Shown here: positions 19,176 to 27,862 of the stretch, one piece after another
Numbering within the stretch: the stretch's first letter is position 1
How the letters are laid out: the number at the start of each line of letters is the position of its first letter
Assembly (NCBI RefSeq): GCF_904846285.1
Contig: NZ_CAJHAD010000004.1
Coordinates: forward strand, 1 to 64,000
Direction: 5' to 3'
From: Psychrobacter immobilis
GTDB lineage: Bacteria; Pseudomonadota; Gammaproteobacteria; Pseudomonadales; Moraxellaceae
DNA length: 64,000 nt
Translations under genes and position numbers: made by a program
The notes under the pieces: generated by a model
Told to the model about the DNA's origin: nothing
The model's input: only the letters and a program-made list of their open reading frames with translations
The model's database searches: none

Positions 19176-20960
19176 ATGCCTAATCAAGCAACACGCCATG
19201 CAGACAATACCTCTGCAAAAGTCACCCCAAAAAATGCCGCTTTTGATTTCCGTAAATATCGCCCTTTTGCGTTTGCACCTGTGCTGTCAGATCGCACTTG
19301 GCCGAGCAAAACGATTGAGAAATCACCAGTTTGGGCAAGTGTGGACCTGCGTGATGGTAATCAGGCGCTGATTGATCCAATGACGATTGAACAAAAAATG
19401 CGCTTCTTTAAAACCTTAGTGGACGTTGGTTTTAAAGAGATTGAAATTGGTTTCCCCTCAGCGGCACAAGTTGAGTTTGATTTTGCGCGTAAACTCATTG
19501 AAGAAAACCATGTCCCTGCTGATGTCACCTTGCAAGTATTGGTGCAGGCTCGCGAGCATTTGATTGCCCGTACCTTTGAGTCATTGATAGGGGCGAAGCG
19601 TGCCATCGTCCACGTTTATAACTCAACGTGCCGTATCCAACGCGAAAAAGTATACGGTAAAAATAAAGCAGAAATTAAAGAAATTGCTATTGCTGGTGCT
19701 AATTTATTGGTCGAATACGCGGCCAAATATCCAGAAACAGAATGGGTATTCCAGTATTCACCAGAGAGCTTTAGCCAAACCGAAACCGAATATGCGGTCG
19801 AAGTTTGCGACGCGGTTTGTGATGTTTGGCAGCCTGAAAATGGTCAAGAAGTGATATTAAACTTGCCAGCGACCGTTGAAGCATCAACGCCCAATGTATT
19901 TGCCGACCAAGTTGAGTATTTCTGCCGTCATCTTGCCAAACGTGAGCTTGTCACCATCAGTTTGCATACCCACAATGACCGTGGCTGTGCCGTAGCTGCT
20001 GCTGAACTTGGCGTGCTTGCTGGCGCAGATCGTATCGAGGGTACCTTGCTTGGTAATGGTGAGCGTACCGGCAATATGGATATTATGGTCATGGCGATGA
20101 ACTTGTTTAGTCAAGGCGTCGATCCAGAGCTTGATTTTAGTAATATGAGTGAGATTGTACAAGTCGTGAGCGAATGTAATAATTTGCCACTTCATCCACG
20201 TCATCCGTACGTTGGGGAGCTAGTGTTTACCGCCTTTAGTGGCTCGCATCAAGATGCTATCAAAAAATGCCTCGATTATAATGAACAGCATGCCGAACAG
20301 ACGGAAAATGTTTGGGATGTCGCATATTTGCCGATTGATCCGGCGCATATCGGTCGCAGCTATCAAGACGTGGTTCGTATCAATAGCCAATCTGGTAAAG
20401 GCGGCGTTGCTTATATCTTGCAACGCAACTATGGCTTTAATTTACCGCGCTGGATGCAGATTGACTTTAGTGGCGTAGTACAAAAACAAGCGGAAAGCGC
20501 TGCTCGTGAACTGCAGAATGATGAAATCTTACAGACCTTTGAAGACACTTATTTGCAACAAGGCAGCTTTGAGCTTCTAGATTATAGTGTCAATAACAAA
20601 GGCGGCGAGGCGTACTTTAACGGTCAAGTACAGATGAATGGCGATACCATTACTATTGATGGTACGGGTAACGGTCCTTTGTCTTCATTTATTGACGGAC
20701 TTGCACAGCACACGGGTAAATCTATTCATGTCATTAATTACGCTGAGCATGCGATTAATCCGCAGCATAATAGCGGTAATGGCATCGATGATGATACCAA
20801 TAATGACAACAAAACCAATGCTAATGCTGCTGCTTACATTCAACTAAATGTCGACGGCGACGTTTATTCAGGGATTGGTACTTGTAGCAGTACCGTATCG
20901 GCCATGCTTAAAGGCGCGTTATCTGCCTTTGCTCAGGCAGTAAATACTGTCGCTGCTTGA
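19176..20960 (+). CDS. leuA: 2-isopropylmalate synthase LeuA, type 2
   Basis: LeuA condenses acetyl-CoA with 2-oxoisovalerate, the first committed step of leucine synthesis. At 594 residues, with PVLSDRTWPSKTIEKSPVWASVDLRDGNQAL at the front (in two blocks), this is the longer LeuA2 form also found in actinobacteria and fungi. The HMGL-type TIM barrel carries DLRDGNQ, the HTHNDRG metal-binding motif near residue 265, and GNGERTGN near 288. The C-terminal regulatory domain (about 450-594) contains an Asn/Asp-rich insert at roughly 527-552 before the final IQLNVDGDVYSGIGTC strand. ATG 19176 follows AAGGATTG. leuB, leuC and leuD are not in the window. Confidence 0.95.
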   Translation: MPNQATRHADNTSAKVTPKNAAFDFRKYRPFAFAPVLSDRTWPSKTIEKSPVWASVDLRDGNQALIDPMTIEQKMRFFKTLVDVGFKEIEIGFPSAAQVEFDFARKLIEENHVPADVTLQVLVQAREHLIARTFESLIGAKRAIVHVYNSTCRIQREKVYGKNKAEIKEIAIAGANLLVEYAAKYPETEWVFQYSPESFSQTETEYAVEVCDAVCDVWQPENGQEVILNLPATVEASTPNVFADQVEYFCRHLAKRELVTISLHTHNDRGCAVAAAELGVLAGADRIEGTLLGNGERTGNMDIMVMAMNLFSQGVDPELDFSNMSEIVQVVSECNNLPLHPRHPYVGELVFTAFSGSHQDAIKKCLDYNEQHAEQTENVWDVAYLPIDPAHIGRSYQDVVRINSQSGKGGVAYILQRNYGFNLPRWMQIDFSGVVQKQAESAARELQNDEILQTFEDTYLQQGSFELLDYSVNNKGGEAYFNGQVQMNGDTITIDGTGNGPLSSFIDGLAQHTGKSIHVINYAEHAINPQHNSGNGIDDDTNNDNKTNANAAAYIQLNVDGDVYSGIGTCSSTVSAMLKGALSAFAQAVNTVAA

Positions 20961-21009
20961 TAAGATTCTTAGTATTAGTATTAAGACAGTTCATTTAATA
21001 CGATAATCT

Positions 21010-21060
21010 ATAACGTCATGGCTTTTGCAATTCGCAAATCAGTCATGACGTTATTTTTTT
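21010..21060 (+). terminator. Terminator after leuA
   Basis: ATAACGTCATG (21010-21020) pairs with CATGACGTTAT (21044-21054), extended by TTGC/GCAA inside, followed by a long T-run. Confidence 0.8.
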
Positions 21061-21252
21061 ATGGAAGAAACTATCCTAGCAGCATGCTGTTTTAAAGGTA
21101 CTCTTTTTATATTGAAATAATTATAACTGAGTGAGTGCTTAGCTACGTCTTTACCGACTAATAGCATAATGTTACTTGTGTTTTTGGTGTCTAAGACTTA
21201 CGCTAATGTATACATCATTCATTATTATAATAGTAGAAAAATAAGGTTAATT

Positions 21253-21870
21253 ATGGAACCTATATCATTTGCTTCATTTACATTGGCATCTATTTTAGCG
21301 TCACTGCCAGCGAATGGTGAAGCCGTCAGTAAGCCCACGATTACCACGCATATCAGTCCCGCCATTGCCGGACAGTGGGAGATAGATTTAGATAGCAGTA
21401 TCACCATGACCAAAGAAGCGAAAGCCAGACAAGCGGCATCAGAGCAGCAAAAAGGAAAAAGTAATGAGCCAAAAGTAAGCGCTGATACAGAGGGTGGCGT
21501 GTTGACTCAAAATGAAAAACGTATCGTTAATATTCAACCAAGCAGTAGTAAAAAATTAATGGCTTCAGCGGCAAAGTCCAATCAATGCCGTGAGTTATAT
21601 AACTTTGCTGCCGATAATGAGATGTGGGCGGTCAGTGGTAAAGAATGGACCTATGGTCGCTACCTAGTTACGCATCGCGAAGAAGGATTACCGATTATCG
21701 CCATCAAGACAGTTTATGACAATAATGAGGTAGATTGTTCAGGCAATCAGATAGATCAGACGGATGAGGCTTTAATAGCGTTTTTAAACCATGACGGTAA
21801 TCAAATGCAATGGTGTGCCGACCCTGATGGTAAAGAATGCTTTATGAATTTCACTAGAGTGTTGCCATAG
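21253..21870 (+). CDS. Hypothetical protein, possibly exported
   Basis: Function not recognised. From ATG 21253 (AAGG upstream) it has 205 residues; the frame continues upstream to 21169 but without a ribosome binding site. The first 25 residues (SFASFTLASILASLPANGEA) could be a weak signal sequence. Residues 50-95 are charged and low in complexity, with Lys/Gln/Glu and Ser clusters. The C-terminal part has four cysteines (NQCRELY, EVDCSGN, MQWCADPDGKECFMNF), which would fit disulfides in the periplasm. It stands alone between terminators at 21010 and 21940. Confidence 0.7.
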   Translation: MEPISFASFTLASILASLPANGEAVSKPTITTHISPAIAGQWEIDLDSSITMTKEAKARQAASEQQKGKSNEPKVSADTEGGVLTQNEKRIVNIQPSSSKKLMASAAKSNQCRELYNFAADNEMWAVSGKEWTYGRYLVTHREEGLPIIAIKTVYDNNEVDCSGNQIDQTDEALIAFLNHDGNQMQWCADPDGKECFMNFTRVLP

Positions 21871-21939
21871 CATTTTATTATCATCTATAAATTGTCATCT
21901 GTAAATTGAGAATCCTCATTTATAAAATCCAGACGCAAT

Positions 21940-21977
21940 AAAAAAACCGCTATCCATTTGGATAGCGGTTTTTTTAT
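21940..21977. terminator. Bidirectional terminator between the unknown gene and accC
   Basis: A stem with 15 bp in each arm (21941-21955 with 21960-21974), containing CCGCTATCC and GGATAGCGG, a four-base loop and A/T tracts on both sides. Confidence 0.9.
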
Positions 21978-22011
21978 TAACTTTCTTGTAAAACAACAGA
22001 GTTTAGAAAGA

Positions 22012-23373
22012 TTATGAATCAGCCTTGTCTTTATTGGCCGTTAATAATTCTCTTTCAAGATAATGAATGTTTTGCGCTTCATGGACAAATTTATCATCAG
22101 CTAAAATCACATCACGATGCATCGGTATATTGGTTTTAATACCTTCAATCACCAATTCATCAAGTGCATGTAAGGTTTTAGAGATTGCTTGCTGACGCGT
22201 TTGACCGTGGCAGATAAGCTTGCCAATCAATGAATCATAGTAGCTTGGAATCTCATAGCCTGGATAGAGATGTGAATCAAAGCGAACGCCAGCGCCACTA
22301 GGTGAGTACAGCTGAGTGACAGTACCGGGTGATGGCATAAAAGTCACTGGATCTTCAGCATTGATACGACATTCAATCGCATGACCTTGAACTTCAATCT
22401 CACTTTGACGATAAGATAGACCGTAGCCCGCCGCGATTTTAAGCTGCTCAACTACTATATCAATCCCTGTAATCATCTCAGTGATGGTATGCTCAACCTG
22501 TACACGGGTATTCATTTCGATAAAAAAGAATTCATTGTTTTCAAATAAAAACTCAAATGTCCCAGCACCGCGATACTTGACCAGTTTACAAGCTTTGACA
22601 CAAGCATCGAGGATAGGCTGACGTACATCATCAGGGATATCAGGGGCAGGAGCCTCTTCTAATACTTTTTGATGGCGACGCTGTAAAGAGCAATCACGGT
22701 CATACAGATGAATCGCATTACCATTGCCGTCACCAAGTACCTGTACTTCTACGTGGCGCGGATTTTGTAGATAGCGCTCCATATAAACCGTATCGTCACC
22801 AAACCACAATTCAGCTTCTTGCTTTGCCGCTTGCACTTGACCAATAATTTCCTCAAAGCGTTCAACGACGCGCATACCACGACCACCACCGCCTGCCGCT
22901 GCTTTAATAATGAGCGGAAAGCCAATATTCCGTGCTTGCTCTTCCGCATTGTGCATGGTCACCGCACCCACTGAACCGGGTACCGTTGGTACACCTGCTT
23001 TTTTCATAGCATTAATAGCAGAGACTTTATTGCCCATTAAGCGGATATGGTCAGCACTAGGACCAACGAAGGTCAATCCGGCTTCTTCGATACGCTCAGC
23101 AAACTCAGCATTTTCAGCCAAAAAACCATAACCGGGGTGAATGGCGTCAGCGCCAGTAATTTCAGCGGCGGTCAAAATAGTATTGATATCAAGATAGCTT
23201 TGGTTGGCATTGGGTTTGCCAATACAGATTGCTTCATCAACAAAGCGTAAGTGCATCAAGTTTGCATCAGCGGTAGAATAGACGCCGACGGTCTCTATGC
23301 CAAGCGCCTTACAAGCTCGAACGATGCGTAGGGCAATCTCACCTCTATTGGCGATGAGCAGTTTTTTTATCAT
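22012..23373 (-). CDS. accC: Biotin carboxylase subunit of acetyl-CoA carboxylase
   Basis: AccC carboxylates the biotin on BCCP using ATP and bicarbonate, the first half-reaction of acetyl-CoA carboxylase in fatty-acid synthesis. The ATP-grasp fold is clear: [14 protein letters not shown] at the start, [16 protein letters not shown], the glycine-rich [14 protein letters not shown] near residue 160, [30 protein letters not shown], and [12 protein letters not shown] near 335. The length of 453 residues is normal for the stand-alone subunit. It lies about 160 bases downstream of accB on the same strand and is probably co-transcribed with it. Confidence 0.97.
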   Translation of the reverse strand: MIKKLLIANRGEIALRIVRACKALGIETVGVYSTADANLMHLRFVDEAICIGKPNANQSYLDINTILTAAEITGADAIHPGYGFLAENAEFAERIEEAGLTFVGPSADHIRLMGNKVSAINAMKKAGVPTVPGSVGAVTMHNAEEQARNIGFPLIIKAAAGGGGRGMRVVERFEEIIGQVQAAKQEAELWFGDDTVYMERYLQNPRHVEVQVLGDGNGNAIHLYDRDCSLQRRHQKVLEEAPAPDIPDDVRQPILDACVKACKLVKYRGAGTFEFLFENNEFFFIEMNTRVQVEHTITEMITGIDIVVEQLKIAAGYGLSYRQSEIEVQGHAIECRINAEDPVTFMPSPGTVTQLYSPSGAGVRFDSHLYPGYEIPSYYDSLIGKLICHGQTRQQAISKTLHALDELVIEGIKTNIPMHRDVILADDKFVHEAQNIHYLERELLTANKDKADS

Positions 23374-23532
23374 GGGTTCATCCTTGTTGAAGCGGCAGTC
23401 ATTGATAAAGTCGCTATTTTAGACATCACAAAAATAAATGACGATACAACTCATTTAGGTAAATTGAGCGCTGATGCCGTATCAATAATAACGAGGTTTC
23501 AATCATTACAAAGTAAAGGTTGGCGAATATCG

Positions 23533-23961
23533 TTACGCTTTGTAGCGTACGATTGGTTGGCCAAACTGCACAACGTCAGAGTTGTCTACCAAGATTTCAT
23601 CCACGATACCACTTTGAGTGGCTTCAAGAGGGTTCATAATTTTCATGGCTTCAATAATACCAAGCGTGTCACCTGCCTGTACTTTTTGTCCGACTTTTAC
23701 AAATGGTGGATCGTTAGGACTTGGTGCGGAATAAAAAACACCAACCATCGGCGATGTCTCAACGCTACCAGCTTTAACAGCAGCTTTGGCTTCAGCAGCG
23801 ATTGGTGCAGCACCAACAGCAGGAGCGGCCATCATTGTCGGTGCTGGCGCATCATAATGACGAGTTAAACTAATATGTTCGTCGTCTGAGCTGATTTCTA
23901 AATTAACCAGTTCACTTTCTTCCATGAGTGCGATCAGGGTGCGTATTTTTTCAATATCCAT
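23533..23961 (-). CDS. accB: Biotin carboxyl carrier protein of acetyl-CoA carboxylase
   Basis: AccB carries the biotin that shuttles carboxylate between AccC and the AccAD transferase. Residues 1-35 are the N-terminal helical region, 36-68 an Ala/Pro-rich flexible linker, and 70-142 the biotinyl domain. The modified lysine is Lys107 in IIEAMKIMNPLEA; the proline after the Asn differs from the more common EAMKMMNEIEA, but the central AMKxMN is intact. The characteristic thumb segment is present (YSAPSPNDPPFV). The length of 142 residues is slightly short. It is first in an accB-accC operon. Confidence 0.96.
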   Translation of the reverse strand: MDIEKIRTLIALMEESELVNLEISSDDEHISLTRHYDAPAPTMMAAPAVGAAPIAAEAKAAVKAGSVETSPMVGVFYSAPSPNDPPFVKVGQKVQAGDTLGIIEAMKIMNPLEATQSGIVDEILVDNSDVVQFGQPIVRYKA

Positions 23962-24211
23962 AATTTTAATTTTGCCTTGTACTAAATTCGAGAAAATAAT
24001 GTAACTAAATAATGTGTTGGTAGTTGCTAATGATACCTATATTCACGCCAATGAGCAATCGATGTACAGTTGTTAACTGAGTTTTTTTACATATTATGAC
24101 GTAAGCTATCTTAAGCGTAAGAAACGCTCAATGATTAATCATAGTCTATGTGACAAGGTAGCGCTAGTAATGGTTACTAGACGCTACGATTGGATAAAGG
24201 TAATGACGGTA

Positions 24212-25579
24212 TTAAGCCCACAGCATCGTTAAGCGTTTTTGCTGATAGCGCAAACGCAAAGTCAGTAAGATAGAGGATAAGAATAATCCGGTAATGAGTG
24301 CCATCCAAAAACCTTGCGCGCCAACGTCGGTAAAGCGCACCAGATAAACACCAAGTGGTAATGCCACGATCCAATAGCAAAATAGCGTTACCCACATCGG
24401 CACAGTAGTATCTTGCATACCGCGCAATATGCCAGCGACATTGACCTGCCAACCATCAAATAACTGATAAGCCAGCGCAAAGATAAGTAAATGCATGGCT
24501 TGTGCTGTGACGTCGGGGTTATCGGTAAATGCCGCCGCCAATTGTGGTCTAAATAACCAAATGCCAAGCATACAGGTGAGGGCAATCATTACCGTCCATA
24601 TCAACCCTGTGGCTTGTACCTGACGTAATGCCATGAGGTTTTTTTCACCAAAGCGGTTAGACACCATAATAGTCAGAGCCATCGCGACTGAGATGGGAAT
24701 CATAAACAGTTGCGAGGTCACCGATAGCGCCACCTGATGTGAAGCGGTTGCAAGCTCGCCTAAAGGGCTGATTACCAACGCTCCCAAGCTAAATAAACTG
24801 GCTTCAAAAAAGATAGAAATACCAATCGGAATGCCAAGTTTTAACAGCTTTTTTATCTGCGCGCGATTGGGACTAGCAAAAGCATAAAAGAAGCGCGTAC
24901 TGGCAAACTGCTGACGCTTAGTAAAACTGGTATATGTCGCTAATAGCAAGACATTAATCCAAAGGACTATTGCGGTCGCAACCCCGCAACCAGCGCCGCC
25001 CATCTCAGGCATGCCAAATAGACCATGGATAAAAATATAGTTAAGCGGGATATCGGCAAGCAGCCCGATGATGCTGATAACCGTGACAGGCTCTGGTCGA
25101 CCAAGCGCCTCACAATAACTGCGTAGTACCGCATAGACCGCAATCGCAGGGAAACCGAACGATACCCCACGTAGGTATTGCGAAGCGATGGGTTGAATGT
25201 TTTCAGGTACGCCCATTACCCCCAGTATATTGGGCGCTATATTGACAACAATAAAGCCAATGATACCAATGACACCAGCCGCCCATAAAGACTGCTGGGT
25301 GATGTGTGGCACTTGGTTGTGTTTGTTTTGCCCGATTGCTTCGCCAATGAGCGGCGTCGTGGCAATCAAAATACCTGTCGCCAATAAAAACAGCGGCAGC
25401 CAAATACCAGAACCGACGGCCACTGCTGCCAAATCAAGCGCAGAGACTTGGCCTGCCATAATGGCATCGACAACCCCAAGCGCGGCTTGGCAAAACTGGG
25501 TAATCAAAATAGGGAGTGCAAGTACGCCTAAGCGTAAGCTATAACTTTTAAAATCTCTAAAGGATAATGGGAAAACCAT
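24212..25579 (-). CDS. MATE-family multidrug efflux transporter (NorM type)
   Basis: A 455-residue antiporter of the multidrug and toxic compound extrusion family, with 12 membrane segments in two pseudo-symmetric bundles. The opening segment has ALPILITQFCQAALGVVDAIMAG, and AVAVGSGIWLPLFLLATGIL and PLIGEAIGQ match NorM. FGFPAIAVYAVLRSYCEALGRPEPV is the conserved stretch at the end of the N-bundle. NorM-type pumps couple Na+ or H+ entry to export of cationic drugs. The ATG at 25579 is preferred to a TTG at 25588. It stands alone, upstream of accB on the same strand but separated from it by about 250 bases. Confidence 0.93.
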   Translation of the reverse strand: MVFPLSFRDFKSYSLRLGVLALPILITQFCQAALGVVDAIMAGQVSALDLAAVAVGSGIWLPLFLLATGILIATTPLIGEAIGQNKHNQVPHITQQSLWAAGVIGIIGFIVVNIAPNILGVMGVPENIQPIASQYLRGVSFGFPAIAVYAVLRSYCEALGRPEPVTVISIIGLLADIPLNYIFIHGLFGMPEMGGAGCGVATAIVLWINVLLLATYTSFTKRQQFASTRFFYAFASPNRAQIKKLLKLGIPIGISIFFEASLFSLGALVISPLGELATASHQVALSVTSQLFMIPISVAMALTIMVSNRFGEKNLMALRQVQATGLIWTVMIALTCMLGIWLFRPQLAAAFTDNPDVTAQAMHLLIFALAYQLFDGWQVNVAGILRGMQDTTVPMWVTLFCYWIVALPLGVYLVRFTDVGAQGFWMALITGLFLSSILLTLRLRYQQKRLTMLWA

Positions 25580-25932
25580 AATGAGCAACTTTTTATTCTT
25601 GGCAGTAATTATTGTAGATGAGCAAATGCTGCCATCAACAAGTTAATAGCGATACAGTAAAATAGAATTGGTGCGACGATAATACTCCGATAAATAATAT
25701 GAGCAAGTCCATTCTGAGTAACAATAGCCAGACTTGGTATAAAAATAAAATTGTTAGCCCTAAAATAAAAAATGACCCGTCAATTCGTGAGCAGAATTGA
25801 CAGGTCATCATAAGAAAAAATAGTAAATAAGCTAAAGCCTGAGGTCATTGATTTAGATATGTATTGTTAATACTTATACTCGTCTAGTCTTCTAAGATTT
25901 GCTCGTGTAGCAATACAGATAAAATTAATTAT
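25580..25932. other. Intergenic region with a minus-strand terminator
   Basis: About 350 bases before the lipoprotein stop. It contains the terminator at 25768-25808 and otherwise AT-rich sequence, including the presumed MATE promoter. No gene was seen. Confidence 0.5.
25768..25808 (-). terminator. Terminator downstream of the coiled-coil lipoprotein
   Basis: ATGACC-c-GTCAATTC (from 25772) pairs with GAATTGAC-a-GGTCAT (to 25808) with one mismatch. The A-run at 25763-25771 gives a U-run on the minus strand. Confidence 0.6.
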
Positions 25933-26973
25933 CTACAATGATTCAGGTAAGTCTTGCACCAGTGCTTGATAGCCAATCAAGGTGTTATTTGCATCGAATG
26001 CCTGTACGACAATCGCATAATTGGTTGAACGATCGGGAATAACGGGCGCAAACTGGGTTTCAAGATTGTTTAATACCAGATTCTGGACATAACCGTTAGC
26101 ACCCGATTCTGCCTTATTAACATCAATTTGACTCACTAAGACATGCTTAGTATTGCTAGGGTTTTGCCATGTTATGGTTTTTTGACTACCATTACCGATA
26201 ATATCAAGATTTAGGTTGCCAAGTTTATAATCGAGTGGGTAAGTTTTAAAGTTAGAACGGTCACTGATGGTATAGCTGACATTACAATTATCTTGACCAC
26301 TTGATAGATTCTTGCCGCCCAGACCATCTTGGTATTCAAAGCTGCCTTTCCAAGGCGCACCTACTTCATTTTTTGCAAAGTTACCAGCAAAGGTCGTTAA
26401 TAAGTTGGGTGTCTCTATCCCTAAGTCACTGACATATTTAATGTCTAAAAATTCTAATGTATCAAGGCTGCCCGTTACTTTACCAGCGATATAGTTGTCT
26501 ACTTTGATTGCTGAATTGATACCTAATGCATTGTTTTCTTGGCAAGCTTGCTGCTGATAACTAAAGCTACCATCAACACTACCTGCGCCATCTTTACTGA
26601 TATCAAAGTATACCGCACCGATATCAGTATCGCTGTTGTCACCATCATCAATCTCGACAAAGTGCCCAACATAAAGACCACCGCGACCGCCTTCTGGCGT
26701 TAGTTTATCCAAGAACTTATCAAGTGATTCCTCTGGTAAAAAGACCGACTCCAAAATCTCAGCCATGGATTTTTCATCATCGCTCAATTTATCTTCGACT
26801 TCTTTATATTTCTCTTTGATTTTATCTTCCAAACGGTCGTATTCGTCTTTTACTTGATCTTCTACGCGATCATATTCTTTCTTAACTTTATCGCCATCAC
26901 TGCCACAGGCGCTTAGGGTAAGACTTAGTATGCTGGCCGTTAATACAGATAATAGTAGCTTGGGTGCGCTCAT
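25933..26973 (-). CDS. Lipoprotein with an 11-residue-repeat coiled-coil stalk
   Basis: Function not recognised. The frame opens at 27087, but the likely start is the ATG at 26973 (AGGACTCATTC upstream), giving 346 residues that begin with a lipoprotein signal: a hydrophobic stretch ending in the lipobox LSAC, cysteine 22. The next 35 residues are three near-perfect 11-residue repeats (KKEYDRVEDQV, KDEYDRLEDKI, KEKYKEVEDKL), a right-handed coiled-coil pattern. The remainder is a beta-rich domain with GRGGLYVGHFVEIDDGDN and repeated Gly/Asn/Ser strands, perhaps two jelly-roll-like lobes. It is probably an outer-membrane lipoprotein displaying its domain on a short stalk. Confidence 0.8.
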   Translation of the reverse strand: MSAPKLLLSVLTASILSLTLSACGSDGDKVKKEYDRVEDQVKDEYDRLEDKIKEKYKEVEDKLSDDEKSMAEILESVFLPEESLDKFLDKLTPEGGRGGLYVGHFVEIDDGDNSDTDIGAVYFDISKDGAGSVDGSFSYQQQACQENNALGINSAIKVDNYIAGKVTGSLDTLEFLDIKYVSDLGIETPNLLTTFAGNFAKNEVGAPWKGSFEYQDGLGGKNLSSGQDNCNVSYTISDRSNFKTYPLDYKLGNLNLDIIGNGSQKTITWQNPSNTKHVLVSQIDVNKAESGANGYVQNLVLNNLETQFAPVIPDRSTNYAIVVQAFDANNTLIGYQALVQDLPESL

Positions 26974-27117
26974 GAATGAGTCCTGATGATTAATTGCTAT
27001 GATAGAGAAGGGTAAATGAAAAATTAATTTCTGTGCATAAATATAGCAAACTCCATTAGGCATGTACGTGGATAAATGTGCACTCATAACATAAAAATTC
27101 TTACGCCATCGTTACCG

Positions 27118-27609
27118 TCAGATACTATCATCCTCTGGCAACAGATTTAGATCTTCTGCCATATCCATAATCGTGCTCCAATGTTTGGCTTCAAGCGGAA
27201 GAATAGTCAGCTGCTCACAGCCTTTTCTCAGCAATAAGGAATCCTCAAGCGCCGGCAAAAACTTAAGTTGCGCTAACGGCAATATATCAGTAAAAGCCTG
27301 CTCGAAAGTCACATCGACCATATACCAGCGCGGCTCATCTTCAGTTGCTTTGGGGTCATAATGGCGATGTTCGGGATGAAATTGGGTGCTGTCAGGGTAG
27401 CCGGCTTTACTGATAGTGACAACGCCAGCGACACCAGAAGGCTTGGCGCTTGAATGGTAGAAAAACGCTTGATCGCCGACCTTCATATCGTCACGCATAA
27501 AGTTGCGGGCACGGTAATTACGGACGCCATCCCACATCTCGGTACCTGAACGTTGTAAGTCTTCTATATTAAAACAGCGTGGATTGGATTTGATAAGCCA
27601 ATAGGCCAT
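27118..27609 (-). CDS. EVE-domain protein
   Basis: A 163-residue stand-alone EVE (PUA-like) domain, the family of human THYN1. The WLIKSNP start, the aromatic-cage region WDGVRNYRARNFMRDDMKVGD, the FFYHSSAKPSGVAGVVTI strand and RWYMVDV are typical. EVE domains bind modified bases in DNA (5-methylcytosine derivatives) or RNA and appear in anti-phage restriction and in RNA-processing settings. No restriction gene accompanies it here, so a housekeeping role on modified RNA or DNA is as likely. The start ATG follows AAAAGGATAAAAATA. An imperfect hairpin at 27632-27670 lies in its 5' leader. It is divergent from hemW. Confidence 0.9.
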   Translation of the reverse strand: MAYWLIKSNPRCFNIEDLQRSGTEMWDGVRNYRARNFMRDDMKVGDQAFFYHSSAKPSGVAGVVTISKAGYPDSTQFHPEHRHYDPKATEDEPRWYMVDVTFEQAFTDILPLAQLKFLPALEDSLLLRKGCEQLTILPLEAKHWSTIMDMAEDLNLLPEDDSI

Positions 27610-27631
27610 TATTTTTATCCTTTTAAGAGTT

Positions 27632-27670
27632 GTTATTCTAGTAGAAATGATTTGAAAAGCTACTAATAAC
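27632..27670 (-). other. Imperfect hairpin in the leader of the EVE gene
   Basis: GTTATT-CT-AGTAG (27632-27644) pairs with CTACTAATAAC (27660-27670), with a two-base bulge. It is 23 bases from the EVE start, without a U-run. Confidence 0.3.
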
Positions 27671-27862
27671 GTATTGTCATTTTAGGTGGTCATTGCGTTT
27701 GCTTACTGTTTTATCTATCAGATATTCACTTAGACACCCATTTTTTTAATGATTTTATAGCTAATTTATGGCGACTGGGCTTTTCTTTAGCTCTTACAGC
27801 CGTTATCCTAGCGTTACTTTCTGTTCTTCACTGCAGATCACCCTTTATAGATAAGTCCGCTT

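Noticed and set aside
25197..25544. 115-codon plus-strand frame inside the MATE gene
   Set aside because: A shadow frame antisense to conserved membrane helices.
27118..27609. Anti-phage defence locus built on the EVE domain
   Set aside because: No restriction endonuclease, methylase or other defence gene is adjacent; the neighbours are housekeeping genes.
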